Below are positions 8,061 through 16,107 of a stretch of DNA of 64,000 nucleotides, piece by piece. The DNA is from Marivirga aurantiaca. Lineage in GTDB: Bacteria; Bacteroidota; Bacteroidia; Cytophagales; Cyclobacteriaceae. Positions within the stretch are counted from its first letter, which is position 1. Every line of letters starts with the position of its first letter. Where the stretch lies: NCBI RefSeq assembly GCF_016679925.1, contig NZ_JAEQBW010000001.1, positions 558,001 to 622,000 of the forward strand, written 5' to 3'. The position numbers were made by a program, and so were the translations under genes. The notes below the pieces were generated by a model. That model worked only from the letters and a program-made list of their open reading frames with translations, searched no databases and had not been told where the DNA came from.

Positions 8061-9284
8061 TTACAAAGATACAGTTTTCGGGAGGCAGAGATAATATTTT
8101 TTCACTATTTTACTCATTGCTTTTATATTTGGTAAATCGGCCGCCTGTGCAATATCTATAACATTTCCTTTTTTTGTTAAAATATTGATACTTTTGCCTC
8201 CCAAAATGTAAGCGGAATTGGTCACTTCTCCATGTGATAAAAAATAAGAGGCTTCTTTATTTAATAAATGATGCTCTTGAACGATCGCTAATTTAAAGGC
8301 TTTTATATCTGATTTTGCAAGTGGCTCATTGCTCAATTTGATTTTGAATAAATCTCTATTCAGTAATCTTCCGCTTAATTGGCTCAAAACCTTGTCTTTA
8401 TTTGTAGACCATGTTTTTATAGCATGCCAAATATCCACATCATCTAATAATGAAAAGTGGGCAATAATTTCCGGCTTGTCCTGAATATCATCCAAATTAA
8501 AATTGTTTTCCAAAAAGTATTTTAAAGCTTTGGAAACATCATTAAGGCTATGTACTTCCTTTGCTCGTGCCATTAGGTTTATCAACATTCTTTCGGCACT
8601 AAGGGCTGTTTTATGTAAATATACCTGCCAATACATTAATCTTCTGGCATTCAAGAAATTCTCAATGCTGTAAATGGCTTTTTCCTCCACCACTATCTGA
8701 TCATCTACTACCATTAAATGACTAATGATCCTGTCCACACTAATGTTTCCTTCCGAAACTCCTGTATAAAAGGAATCCCTGTTTAAATAATCTAACCTGT
8801 CAACATCCAACTGACTGGAGATCAATTGGTGAAAAAACTTTCTTGAATAGGTGTTTTTAAACATGGAAATGGCCAAATCCAACTTGTTTGAAAATTGAAT
8901 ATTTAACATTTTCATGAATTGGAGAGAAATATTTTCATGCGTAATGTTCTGTAACAAGCTAAATTCCAACGCATGAGAGAATGGGCCATGGCCAATGTCG
9001 TGCAATAATATAGCTATCTGCGCAGATTCATATTCCTGATCCGAAATGTCAATCCCTTTTTCCTTTAACTGATCCAATGCCATTCCCATTAAATGTGTGG
9101 CGCCTAAAGCATGATGAAATCTGGTATGGGTAGCTCCCGGATAAACAAATTCGCTCAAACCCAACTGTCGGATCCTACGTAAGCGTTGAAAGAAGGGATG
9201 ATTTACGATTTTAAAAAGTAAATCACTTTTTATTGTAATGAAACCATAAATTGGGTCGTTTATTTTCTTTATCTTTTCCAACAC
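8061..9284 (-). CDS. HD-domain phosphohydrolase (dGTPase-like)
   Basis: A 407-residue HD-superfamily metal-dependent phosphohydrolase. The metal-binding set is complete: His in THTRFHHALG, the HD pair in AILLHDIGHGPFSH, and the distal Asp in QLDVDRLDYLNRD. The N-terminus (INDPIYGFITI, then FFQRLRRIRQLGLSEFVYPG) is typical of the YdhJ/SAMHD1-like group that acts on nucleotides such as dNTPs. The start is GTG at 9282-9284; a TTG is the next codon and no ATG lies nearby. The gene precedes lpxD in nearly all this region's layout and diverges from porX. The substrate has not been determined from sequence. Confidence 0.85.
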   Translation of the reverse strand: MLEKIKKINDPIYGFITIKSDLLFKIVNHPFFQRLRRIRQLGLSEFVYPGATHTRFHHALGATHLMGMALDQLKEKGIDISDQEYESAQIAILLHDIGHGPFSHALEFSLLQNITHENISLQFMKMLNIQFSNKLDLAISMFKNTYSRKFFHQLISSQLDVDRLDYLNRDSFYTGVSEGNISVDRIISHLMVVDDQIVVEEKAIYSIENFLNARRLMYWQVYLHKTALSAERMLINLMARAKEVHSLNDVSKALKYFLENNFNLDDIQDKPEIIAHFSLLDDVDIWHAIKTWSTNKDKVLSQLSGRLLNRDLFKIKLSNEPLAKSDIKAFKLAIVQEHHLLNKEASYFLSHGEVTNSAYILGGKSINILTKKGNVIDIAQAADLPNIKAMSKIVKKYYLCLPKTVSL

Positions 9285-9300
9285 TTACAATTTTTAAATA

Positions 9301-9308
9301 CAAATATA
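9301..9308 (-). promoter_or_regulatory. Candidate -7 element for the HD/lpx operon
   Basis: TATATTTG on the minus strand (9308 to 9301) matches TAnnTTTG exactly and lies 16 nt before the GTG start of the HD gene. The upstream -33 element would fall inside the first codons of porX and is not obvious. Confidence 0.4.
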
Positions 9309-9312
9309 ATTT

Positions 9313-10875
9313 ATGCAAAACTATCAGATTTTATGGGCAGATGATGAAATTGATCTATTAAAACCTCACATTATTTTCCTTGAAAACAAGGGATATAAGG
9401 TAACGCCTGTGAATAATGGTTCCGAAGCCATTGATTTGTGCCAGGAAAACAACTATGATATCGTGTTTTTAGATGAGAATATGCCGGGGATGACAGGTCT
9501 TGAAACATTAAGTGTGATCAAATCCAATAATCCCAATTTGCCGGTGGTAATGATTACCAAAAGTGAGGAAGAATATATAATGGAGGAAGCTATTGGTTCC
9601 AAGATAGCCGATTATCTGATTAAGCCACTTAATCCCAACCAAATATTGCTTTCGGTAAAAAAGATTTTGGACAACAAACGCCTGGTTACTGAAAAAACGA
9701 ATCAAGGTTATCAACAGGATTTTAGGAACATAAGCCTGGCTTTTGGTGATGACTTAGACCATGAAGAATGGGCTGAAATGTATAAAAAGCTGGTCTACTG
9801 GGATTTGGAAATAGACCAAACAGAAGATCAAAGTATGGCAGAGGTGCTTTCTATGCAACATGTGGAAGCAAACAATAATTTTGCCCGCTTTATTGACGAA
9901 AATTATGAAGATTGGTTGAACGATTCTAAAGCAGATGCCCCATTAATGAGTCATCAGCTAATGGAAAAAAAGGTTTTTCCGTTATTGGGGGATGTTCCTG
10001 TGTTTTTTATTGTGATAGATAATTTACGCTTCGATCAGTGGAAATTAATTGAAGGGGAAGTTTTGAAACATTTCAAACTGGATGAGGAAACCAACTACTA
10101 TTCCATTTTACCTACCACTACTGCCTATGCGAGGAATTCAATTTTTTCCGGCTTGTTGCCAGATGAAATGGCTGGCAGGCATCCAGATATCTGGGTAGGA
10201 GAGGATATTGACGAAGGAAAGAATAATCATGAAGATGAGTTTTTGGATAGGCATTTGAAACGGAGAAATATTAAAGACAAGTTTTCTTATAATAAAATAG
10301 TAAATGTAAACCAGGGTAAACAAATATTGGATAATGTTTCCCAGTTGATGGATAATTCCCTCAATGTGTTGGTCTATAATTTTGTGGATATGCTTTCGCA
10401 TGCTCGCACAGATATGAAAATGATCCGTGAACTGGCTGCTGATGAATCAGCTTATCGTTCCCTGACACAGAGTTGGTTTTTACATTCGCCTCTATTGGAA
10501 TTACTGAAGAGGATTTCCAATAAAAAAGTAAAAGTGGTGATCACAACAGATCACGGAACAATTAGGGTTAAAAAACCTTTTAAAATTGTGGGCGATAAGA
10601 ACGTAAATCCTAACTTACGCTACAAACAAGGTAAAAACCTGGGTTATAAAAATAATAATGATGTTTTGGAAGTGCCTAAGCCTGAACGTTTTCATTTACC
10701 AAAATTGAATGTGAGTACATCATATGTCTTTACCAAAGGAGAAAGTTTTTTTGCATATCCCAACAATTACAATTACTACGTAAACTACTTCAAAGATACT
10801 TTCCAGCATGGAGGTGTTTCGATGGAGGAAATGATAATTCCTATTATTTCCTTATCTTCGAAGAATGGAAAGTGA
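9313..10875 (+). CDS. porX: Response regulator with PglZ phosphatase domain, type IX secretion regulator
   Basis: PorX is the response regulator that, with the kinase PorY, controls type IX secretion genes in Bacteroidota; its output domain is a PglZ-type metal-dependent phosphodiesterase/phosphatase. Residues 1-125 are a receiver domain: acidic pair D10-D11 in WADDE, phosphoacceptor D54 in VFLDENMPG, and the conserved Lys in YLIKPLNP. Residues about 200-515 form the alkaline-phosphatase-like PglZ domain, with FIVIDNLRFDQW at the metal site, PTTTAYARNSIFSG holding the catalytic Thr region, and TTDHGTI near the second metal site. The length of 520 residues is normal. The C-terminus overlaps tsaE by 11 nt. 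The type IX cargo and PorD encoded elsewhere here fit this role. Confidence 0.93.
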   Translation: MQNYQILWADDEIDLLKPHIIFLENKGYKVTPVNNGSEAIDLCQENNYDIVFLDENMPGMTGLETLSVIKSNNPNLPVVMITKSEEEYIMEEAIGSKIADYLIKPLNPNQILLSVKKILDNKRLVTEKTNQGYQQDFRNISLAFGDDLDHEEWAEMYKKLVYWDLEIDQTEDQSMAEVLSMQHVEANNNFARFIDENYEDWLNDSKADAPLMSHQLMEKKVFPLLGDVPVFFIVIDNLRFDQWKLIEGEVLKHFKLDEETNYYSILPTTTAYARNSIFSGLLPDEMAGRHPDIWVGEDIDEGKNNHEDEFLDRHLKRRNIKDKFSYNKIVNVNQGKQILDNVSQLMDNSLNVLVYNFVDMLSHARTDMKMIRELAADESAYRSLTQSWFLHSPLLELLKRISNKKVKVVITTDHGTIRVKKPFKIVGDKNVNPNLRYKQGKNLGYKNNNDVLEVPKPERFHLPKLNVSTSYVFTKGESFFAYPNNYNYYVNYFKDTFQHGGVSMEEMIIPIISLSSKNGK

Positions 10876-11329
10876 AATCGATAAAAATTTGCTTTTTGAA
10901 AAAGTGAAACTGGTTGATTTGGCAGAAGTTGCAAGGGAAATTTTTCATTTTGGAAAAGAATACTCTATTTGGGCATTTCAAGCTGAAATGGGAGGTGGTA
11001 AAACCACCTTTATAAAAAGCCTTTGTAGTTATCTGCAGGTTTCAGATCATGTAAGTAGTCCGACATTTGCATTGGTGAACGAGTATGAATCACCTAAAGT
11101 AGGCCTTATTTATCATTTCGATTTCTATAGAATTAAGAATGAATTAGAAGCTTTTGAAATAGGGGCTGAGGAGTATTTTTATTCTGGGAATTTATGTCTG
11201 ATCGAATGGCCTGAAATGATTCCTTCACTACTTCCTGATTCTTTTCTGAAAATTAGTATTGTTAGTGCTGATAAGGCTGACAGCAGGATGATTAAAGTTG
11301 AAAAACATGGCAAAGGAGATGTCTCGTAA
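10865..11329 (+). CDS. tsaE: tRNA threonylcarbamoyladenosine biosynthesis ATPase
   Basis: TsaE is the P-loop ATPase that drives the TsaB-TsaD complex transferring threonylcarbamoyl to A37 of tRNA. The 154-residue protein has Walker A in AEMGGGKTTFIKSL, the switch-like motif SSPTFALVNEY, HFDFYRI, and the LIEWPEM motif near the C-terminus, all diagnostic. It starts inside the end of porX (11-nt overlap) and its own end overlaps the ald gene, so the three genes are probably translationally coupled. Confidence 0.95.
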   Translation: MESEIDKNLLFEKVKLVDLAEVAREIFHFGKEYSIWAFQAEMGGGKTTFIKSLCSYLQVSDHVSSPTFALVNEYESPKVGLIYHFDFYRIKNELEAFEIGAEEYFYSGNLCLIEWPEMIPSLLPDSFLKISIVSADKADSRMIKVEKHGKGDVS

Positions 11330-12539
11330 GGGATTTGAAGTATTGGCCCGGAAATCAGGGCTTTATCCCCAGGAAGAATTATTGGCTGTAGAAAAGAGGA
11401 ACAATTCCTTACAAATTGGTATCCCCAATGAAATCTCTTTGCAGGAACGGAGAGTGCCTTTAACTCCCGGAGCGGTGGCTTTATTGACCAACAACGGACA
11501 TGAAATTATAGTAGAAAGTGGGATGGGCAAAAGCTGTAATTTTGGCGATAATGAATATAGCGATGCGGGTGCCAAAATAGTTTACTCCGCCAAAGAGGCT
11601 TTTGAAGCACATTTGGTCGTTAAAATTGAGCCTCCTACCAAAAAGGAAATTGAATATTTTAAACCTGGTAAGTTTTTGATTTCTGCCTTGCAAATTGGAC
11701 AATTGGATAAAGCTTATTTTGAGGCTTTAAATGAAAAGAAGATAAATGCGATTGGGGTTGAACTGATTGAAGACAAAGTAGGAGGGATGCCGATAGTGCG
11801 CGCAATGAGTGAGATTGCAGGAATTTCAGCTATCCATATTGCCACGGAACTCCTTAATAACCTGAACAATGGAAAAGGAATCATTTTAGGTGGAATTACA
11901 GGAGTGCGGCCTACCAAGGTGGTAATCCTGGGTGCCGGTACGGTTGGGGAATACGCTGCGCGAGCTGCTTTAGGTTTGGGGGCTACAATAGAAATTTATG
12001 ATAACCAACTCTACAAATTAAGAAGGATAAAACACGCATTGGGGCAGCCTGTTCATACCAGTACGTTGGATACCGTAATGTTAAGCGAGTCACTTATGGA
12101 AGCCGATGTAGTAATTGGAGCGATCAGAGCTGAAAAAGGGCGAAATAGATGCATCATTACAGAAGAAATGGTAATGAATATGCAAAAGGATGCTGTGATT
12201 ATTGACGTTACCATTGATCAGGGAGGTTGTGTAGAAACTTCCGAAGTTACCACGCATGATAAACCCACTTTCAGGAAATTTGATGTAATCCATTATTGTG
12301 TGCCCAATATAGCCTCAAGGGTTTCACGTACAGCCAGCACAGCAGTAAGCAATATCTTGACCCCGATACTTTTACAAGCCGCTGAAGTTGGTGGAATTGA
12401 AGAAATGATTTTTAGCCACTCATGGTTTATGAAGGGTGTTTACACTTATAAAGGTGGCTTGACCAACATGCATATTGCCAAAAAATTCAATTTAAAGTAT
12501 AAGGAATTGAGTTTGCTAATGGCAGCCAGATTCCAGTAA
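11319..12539 (+). CDS. ald: Alanine dehydrogenase
   Basis: NAD-dependent alanine dehydrogenase interconverts L-alanine and pyruvate plus ammonium. The N-terminal catalytic domain shows IGIPNEISLQERRVPLTP and KIEPPTKKEIEYFKPG; the Rossmann motif is VVILGAGTVGEYAARAALG, followed by IEIYD. The C-terminal HYCVPNIASRVSRTAS is typical for the family. I chose ATG 11319 as start (406 residues); in-frame ATG 11307 and TTG 11298 are alternatives adding 4 to 7 residues. The N-terminal extension MSRKGFEVLARKSGLYPQEE before the catalytic domain is usual in Bacteroidota homologues. The 5' end overlaps tsaE by 11 nt. Confidence 0.93.
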   Translation: MSRKGFEVLARKSGLYPQEELLAVEKRNNSLQIGIPNEISLQERRVPLTPGAVALLTNNGHEIIVESGMGKSCNFGDNEYSDAGAKIVYSAKEAFEAHLVVKIEPPTKKEIEYFKPGKFLISALQIGQLDKAYFEALNEKKINAIGVELIEDKVGGMPIVRAMSEIAGISAIHIATELLNNLNNGKGIILGGITGVRPTKVVILGAGTVGEYAARAALGLGATIEIYDNQLYKLRRIKHALGQPVHTSTLDTVMLSESLMEADVVIGAIRAEKGRNRCIITEEMVMNMQKDAVIIDVTIDQGGCVETSEVTTHDKPTFRKFDVIHYCVPNIASRVSRTASTAVSNILTPILLQAAEVGGIEEMIFSHSWFMKGVYTYKGGLTNMHIAKKFNLKYKELSLLMAARFQ

Positions 12540-12588
12540 GGTTGGAATATTTTTATCTTCTATGAATAGCACTATGAAATAATTGGAA

Positions 12589-12605
12589 ATTGATAAATTA
12601 TCAAT
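12589..12605. promoter_or_regulatory. 17-bp AT-rich palindrome, possible operator
   Basis: ATTGATAA, one A, then TTATCAAT form a perfect dyad 34 bp before the start of the gene at 12639. It could be a repressor site for that gene or a weak end of the ald transcript; it lacks a T-run. Confidence 0.3.
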
Positions 12606-12638
12606 TATATTCATCTGTATGTTTATTTATATTCACTA

Positions 12639-13148
12639 ATGAAGAATTTTATAGTTCTCTTTTTAATTGTAATGATGGCCTTCCAATGGCTGGGAAGCTT
12701 ATTTACAATTAGCTTAGTTGATGCTATTGTAGTGAGAACTACTATGACTGCAAAAGAAAATTTAATGGCTGATTATTTGTCTGAGAGGTTTCAATTATCT
12801 TCAGATATAAGAATTTTAGAGGTAGACCCTGCTAATTATGTGAGAATGGGCTACAGTGCGCCATTTATTTTTTCAGATGATACGAATGGTGAACTTTCTC
12901 ATTATTCAATTATGAATGAAGACACAAAAATATTGATAGAATTGAAGGAACTTAGCTTAGTTGATCTACAGGAAAATATGAATCCTCATATTATTTATTG
13001 CTTTTTCCCTATCTTTATTAGCGCCCTAAATCCTATAGAAATTGAAAATAACTATTTAATTGAGCAGATGTGCATCACCAGTTATTCTGAATTTTATCAA
13101 TCTGTATACCCTTCTATTTTATTACCCCCACCTAATTTCTTAGTTTGA
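12639..13148 (+). CDS. Exported or membrane-anchored protein, unknown function
   Basis: A 169-residue protein I do not recognise. Residues 3-28 form one long hydrophobic segment (FIVLFLIVMMAFQWLGSLFT) that may be a signal anchor. The central part is polar with several acidic residues; residues about 118-130 (IIYCFFPIFISAL) form a second hydrophobic stretch, and the tail ends SILLPPPNFLV. There are no enzyme motifs. The gene is the first of three plus-strand genes (with the barrel protein and the haloperoxidase-like lipoprotein) ending at one terminator, so a joint envelope role is likely but unproven. The lower coding quality makes it the least certain member of the set. Confidence 0.6.
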   Translation: MKNFIVLFLIVMMAFQWLGSLFTISLVDAIVVRTTMTAKENLMADYLSERFQLSSDIRILEVDPANYVRMGYSAPFIFSDDTNGELSHYSIMNEDTKILIELKELSLVDLQENMNPHIIYCFFPIFISALNPIEIENNYLIEQMCITSYSEFYQSVYPSILLPPPNFLV

Positions 13149-13226
13149 TTTTTTGTTTCTCCTAAAATACATCTCATTCAGAGGTTTAAGGAGTAATTCA
13201 TTTATTCAATTTCAAACTAATTCACA

Positions 13227-14102
13227 ATGAAAAAAACATTCATATTGATGATGCTTAGTCTCTATGCATCATATAATTATGCGCAAGGCCTTATACTTGA
13301 CGGCTTTATGCAAAAGAAAGGAGATATTATATCTGCCTTAAGTTTTAGCACTGAAAATTACGATACCTATTATGTAGGAGAAGTTAAAACACAAAACCCT
13401 AATTTAGGTACAATTACTACTAATAGTACAAGTTTATATGTTGTTGGAGGAATCACGGATTATTTAAATGTAGTAGTCAATTTACCTTATATTTCTTCCA
13501 AACCATCTGCGGGCTTTTGGTCTCCTCAAAGTGACTTTCAAGATTTAAGTATATTCCTGAAAGGAAGACTTTTTAATCACAATTTTGAATCTGTAGGCCA
13601 ATTTTCACTTTCGGCAGGCTTAGGTTACAGTACTCCAATAAGTCAATACATAGCGGATGCACCTATTTCCATTGGCCACCAGGCCAAAAGGACTGAGTTC
13701 AGGCTTTTAGTCCAACATCAATTACCAATGGGTTTATTTATAATGGCTCAAGGAGGGTACTTGCATAATTATAATGTAACCATTGACAGAGGGTATGAAG
13801 TATTAGTTCCTGACGCCTTCGACTTTACTGCAAGAATTGGTGGTAACATAAAATCTTTCTATGCGGATGCCTGGTTAAGTAATCAAATAGCAAAAAAAGG
13901 CACCAATATAGGGCCTGGCGTCCCCTTTCCGGGAAATGCGATATCATTCTTAAGAACAGGTTTCAATCTATATTCCACATTACCTTTTGTGAAAAACTTA
14001 GGTGTTAGTGCCGGAATGGGTTTTACATTATCAGGTGAAAATATCGGAAAAGCGACACGTATTAGTGGAGGTTTAGTCTATAAATTATCGGTTTTAAAAT
14101 AA
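13227..14102 (+). CDS. Outer-membrane beta-barrel protein (transporter-like)
   Basis: A 291-residue protein with a signal peptide (MKKTFILMMLSLYASYNYAQ) and then alternating amphipathic strands ending in aromatic or hydrophobic residues, the pattern of an outer-membrane barrel. Segments such as NSTSLYVVGGITDYLNVVVN and NLPYISSKPSAG resemble the phenol-degradation MetA-type transporter family found widely in Bacteroidota. The last strand ends ISGGLVYKLSVLK. The gene lies 8 nt upstream of the haloperoxidase-like lipoprotein, so the two are probably made together; the barrel could pass a substrate to the enzyme. The substrate is unknown. Confidence 0.75.
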   Translation: MKKTFILMMLSLYASYNYAQGLILDGFMQKKGDIISALSFSTENYDTYYVGEVKTQNPNLGTITTNSTSLYVVGGITDYLNVVVNLPYISSKPSAGFWSPQSDFQDLSIFLKGRLFNHNFESVGQFSLSAGLGYSTPISQYIADAPISIGHQAKRTEFRLLVQHQLPMGLFIMAQGGYLHNYNVTIDRGYEVLVPDAFDFTARIGGNIKSFYADAWLSNQIAKKGTNIGPGVPFPGNAISFLRTGFNLYSTLPFVKNLGVSAGMGFTLSGENIGKATRISGGLVYKLSVLK

Positions 14103-14110
14103 AGAAAGAA

Positions 14111-15613
14111 ATGAAGAATATTTACCTATATATAATAAGCGGCATTTTTATATTATTAATGCTGGCATGTAAGGAGGATCTTCCTGAGATGGAGAAACTC
14201 CCCATACTAAATCCTGTCAGTACTGACGCTGAAGCAGTTAACTGGCAAACTGTCCTCGATTTAGATTATCATAATTTAATAAGTATAGATCCGGCTGCTG
14301 AAGCTAATACTCCCGCTTATCAAAATGAGTTATCAGAATTGGTGACCATTACGAATGCAAGAACTGCAGAACAAGCGAGAAAAGCAGAATACTGGTCTGC
14401 AGGAGCAGTATTAAGATGGAATGAAATAGCACAGGAACTAGTGAGTAAGTATAATGTGGCACCACGCGTAGGTCAAGCTACTGATCCTCAAAAACCTTTT
14501 GCACACCCACCTTTTGCAGCAAGGGCTTATGCTTTGTTAAGTGTTGCTCAGCAGGATGCACTAATTAATACCTGGATTTATAAATATGAGTTTAACCGCC
14601 AGGCACCTGCTAGTTATGCGCAAGATATAGACTTATTATTCGAAATAAGTGATCTTCCGTCTTACCCTTCGGAACATGCTGTAGTGGCGAAAGTTTCTCA
14701 AGAGGTTCTAAGTTATTTATTTCCATTAGAGAAAGAGTATTTGGAAGAATTGGCAGAGGAACATATAGAAAGCAGGAAATGGGCAGGAGTAAATACGCAA
14801 AGTGATAATCTGGCTGGAATAAAAGTAGGGGAAGTAATTGCAGGGCAAGTAATAAATTATGCTAAATCTGATAGAATGAGTGAGGCAAATGATCCGGAGG
14901 ATAGGCATTTAATTTACTTTGACATTGCCAATCAGATAAGTGTGCCATGGAAATGTATTGAAACACCTTTGCGTAAGCCAATGGTGCCTTTTTATAGCAT
15001 AGTAAAAACATGGCATGATTCTACAGAAGTTTATAACACAACACCTCCTCCTCCCCCTGCAATAGGAAGCAATGAGTTTAATGAAGATATTAAATTTGTG
15101 AGAAATATTTGTGACAATAGAACGAGGGAACAATGGAGAATCGCAGATTTTTGGGCTGATGGGGGAGGGACTTCTACTCCTCCGGGACATTGGAACAGAA
15201 TTGCAAAAGGTTTGATTTCAAATGAAAGCTTAAGCGAAGTGAGAGCAGCCAGAATTTTTTCTGTAATGAATAGAGCCATGATGGATGCGGGTATTTTGTC
15301 CTGGTGGTCTAAATATAAATATTACTTACCCAGACCTTCTCAGATTGACGAGAAGATTACTATTGCCACGGGTATACCTAATTTCCCCTCTTATGTTTCA
15401 GGTCATTCAACCTTTTCTGCTTCTGCGGGCACAGTGTTGAGTCATTTTTTTCCTGGAGAAAGAGAAAATCTCAAGCAAATGTATGAGGAGGCAGGTATCT
15501 CCAGAGTATATGGAGGTATCCATTATAATTTTGATAATTTGGCCGGAAGAGAAGCAGGTATTGAAATAGGTGAGATAGCCATTAAAGAAGCATTACCTAA
15601 TAATTTAAATTAA
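14111..15613 (+). CDS. Lipoprotein with tandem vanadium haloperoxidase/PAP2-like domains
   Basis: A 500-residue lipoprotein (signal to residue 19, lipobox LLMLAC with Cys 20) of the vanadium-dependent haloperoxidase / PAP2 phosphatase superfamily. The C-terminal domain has the full oxyanion-binding set: K401 and R408 in KYKYYLPRP, the SGHS motif with H432, and R465 with H471 in SRVYGGIHYNFDN. A second, N-terminal copy (about residues 120-245) aligns at a constant offset of 243: K158 and H189 (PSEHA) are kept, but R408 becomes A165 and H471 becomes N228. The protein therefore looks like an internal duplication with one inactive half. It could oxidise halides or remove phosphate in the periplasm; the sequence alone does not decide. 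Confidence 0.85.
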   Translation: MKNIYLYIISGIFILLMLACKEDLPEMEKLPILNPVSTDAEAVNWQTVLDLDYHNLISIDPAAEANTPAYQNELSELVTITNARTAEQARKAEYWSAGAVLRWNEIAQELVSKYNVAPRVGQATDPQKPFAHPPFAARAYALLSVAQQDALINTWIYKYEFNRQAPASYAQDIDLLFEISDLPSYPSEHAVVAKVSQEVLSYLFPLEKEYLEELAEEHIESRKWAGVNTQSDNLAGIKVGEVIAGQVINYAKSDRMSEANDPEDRHLIYFDIANQISVPWKCIETPLRKPMVPFYSIVKTWHDSTEVYNTTPPPPPAIGSNEFNEDIKFVRNICDNRTREQWRIADFWADGGGTSTPPGHWNRIAKGLISNESLSEVRAARIFSVMNRAMMDAGILSWWSKYKYYLPRPSQIDEKITIATGIPNFPSYVSGHSTFSASAGTVLSHFFPGERENLKQMYEEAGISRVYGGIHYNFDNLAGREAGIEIGEIAIKEALPNNLN

Positions 15614-15637
15614 CGACTTTTGAGCACCAAATTTATT

Positions 15638-15681
15638 ATTAAATCATTCTTGAATAAAGGTAAATTCAAGAATGATTTAAT
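15638..15681 (+). terminator. Long hairpin terminator after the envelope module
   Basis: An 18-bp perfect stem (15638-15655 with 15664-15681; core AAATCATTCTTGAAT) closes an 8-nt loop and is followed by a T-rich stretch. It lies 25 nt after the stop of the haloperoxidase-like gene. Confidence 0.75.
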
Positions 15682-15819
15682 TCTTTCAAAGCTTAATTTT
15701 CTTGGTAATTTCCTTAATCTCAGTTGCCCTTCCTCAGAAAAACTTAACACATCATTTCATGTGTATATGTTTATTTCCATTAGTCACATGCCCCAAAGGG
15801 ATCCCTTCGGGAGAATTCA

Positions 15820-15868
15820 ATAAATTTTATTCATCCTCGGTTGGTATGTTAAGGATTCTAAAATTTAT
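15820..15868. other. Stem-loop in repeat cluster A, copy 1
   Basis: Outer arms ATAAATTTTA (15820-15829) and TAAAATTTAT (15859-15868), inner arms ATCC (15833-15836) and GGAT (15853-15856), and an apical loop containing GTTGGTAT (15840-15847). Confidence 0.7.
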
Positions 15869-16008
15869 GTTCATTTCATGTGTATATAATTTGTTTTTAA
15901 GTTGTCACATGGAATAGTTCAGCCACCATAAAGCCTCATAACCGCCATTTGCGTTTATGACTATTTCATGTGTTTATGTTCGTTTTAAGTTGCCACATGG
16001 AATTCGCG

Positions 16009-16056
16009 ATAAATATTCATCTGGCGGTTGGTATAAATTCGCCCTCGAATATTTAT
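16009..16056. other. Stem-loop in repeat cluster A, copy 2, with compensatory changes
   Basis: Outer arms ATAAATATTC (16009-16018) and GAATATTTAT (16047-16056), inner arms GGCG (16023-16026) and CGCC (16040-16043), and the same loop motif GTTGGTAT (16027-16034). Both stems differ from copy 1 yet stay fully paired. Confidence 0.7.
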
Positions 16057-16107
16057 GCTCATTTCATGTATAATGTCTGCAGTAAGTAAGACTTCAGCAA
16101 TTCCATA

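Larger units (their letters stand above)
15755..16080. repeat. Palindromic repeat cluster, locus A (three full units and one partial)
   Basis: Three copies of a 36 to 38-bp repeat lie at 15755-15790, 15874-15911 and 15964-15999, with a partial fourth from 16062. Each begins TTTCATGTG and ends CACATG, so its ends are inverted repeats (CATGTG/CACATG). The intervening segments are 83, 52 and 62 bp. The first also holds a near-perfect palindrome around GGGATCCC (about 15792-15811). The block from 15755 to about 15890 is nearly identical, in inverted orientation, to 43085-43229. No cas gene or integrase is near. It occupies nearly all of the 494-bp gap between the haloperoxidase-like gene and rnhB. 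Confidence 0.85.

Noticed and set aside
11311-11318. AAGGAG as a ribosome binding site for ald
   Set aside because: It touches the ATG at 11319 without a spacer and lies within tsaE coding sequence; Bacteroidota rarely use such sites.
15755-16080. CRISPR array
   Set aside because: Repeats have inverted ends and vary in sequence, spacers are 52 to 83 bp and share motifs, and no cas gene is present.
15755-16080. Integron attC sites
   Set aside because: No GTTRRRY/RYYYAAC core sites are found at the repeat ends, and no integrase or row of gene cassettes is present in the window.
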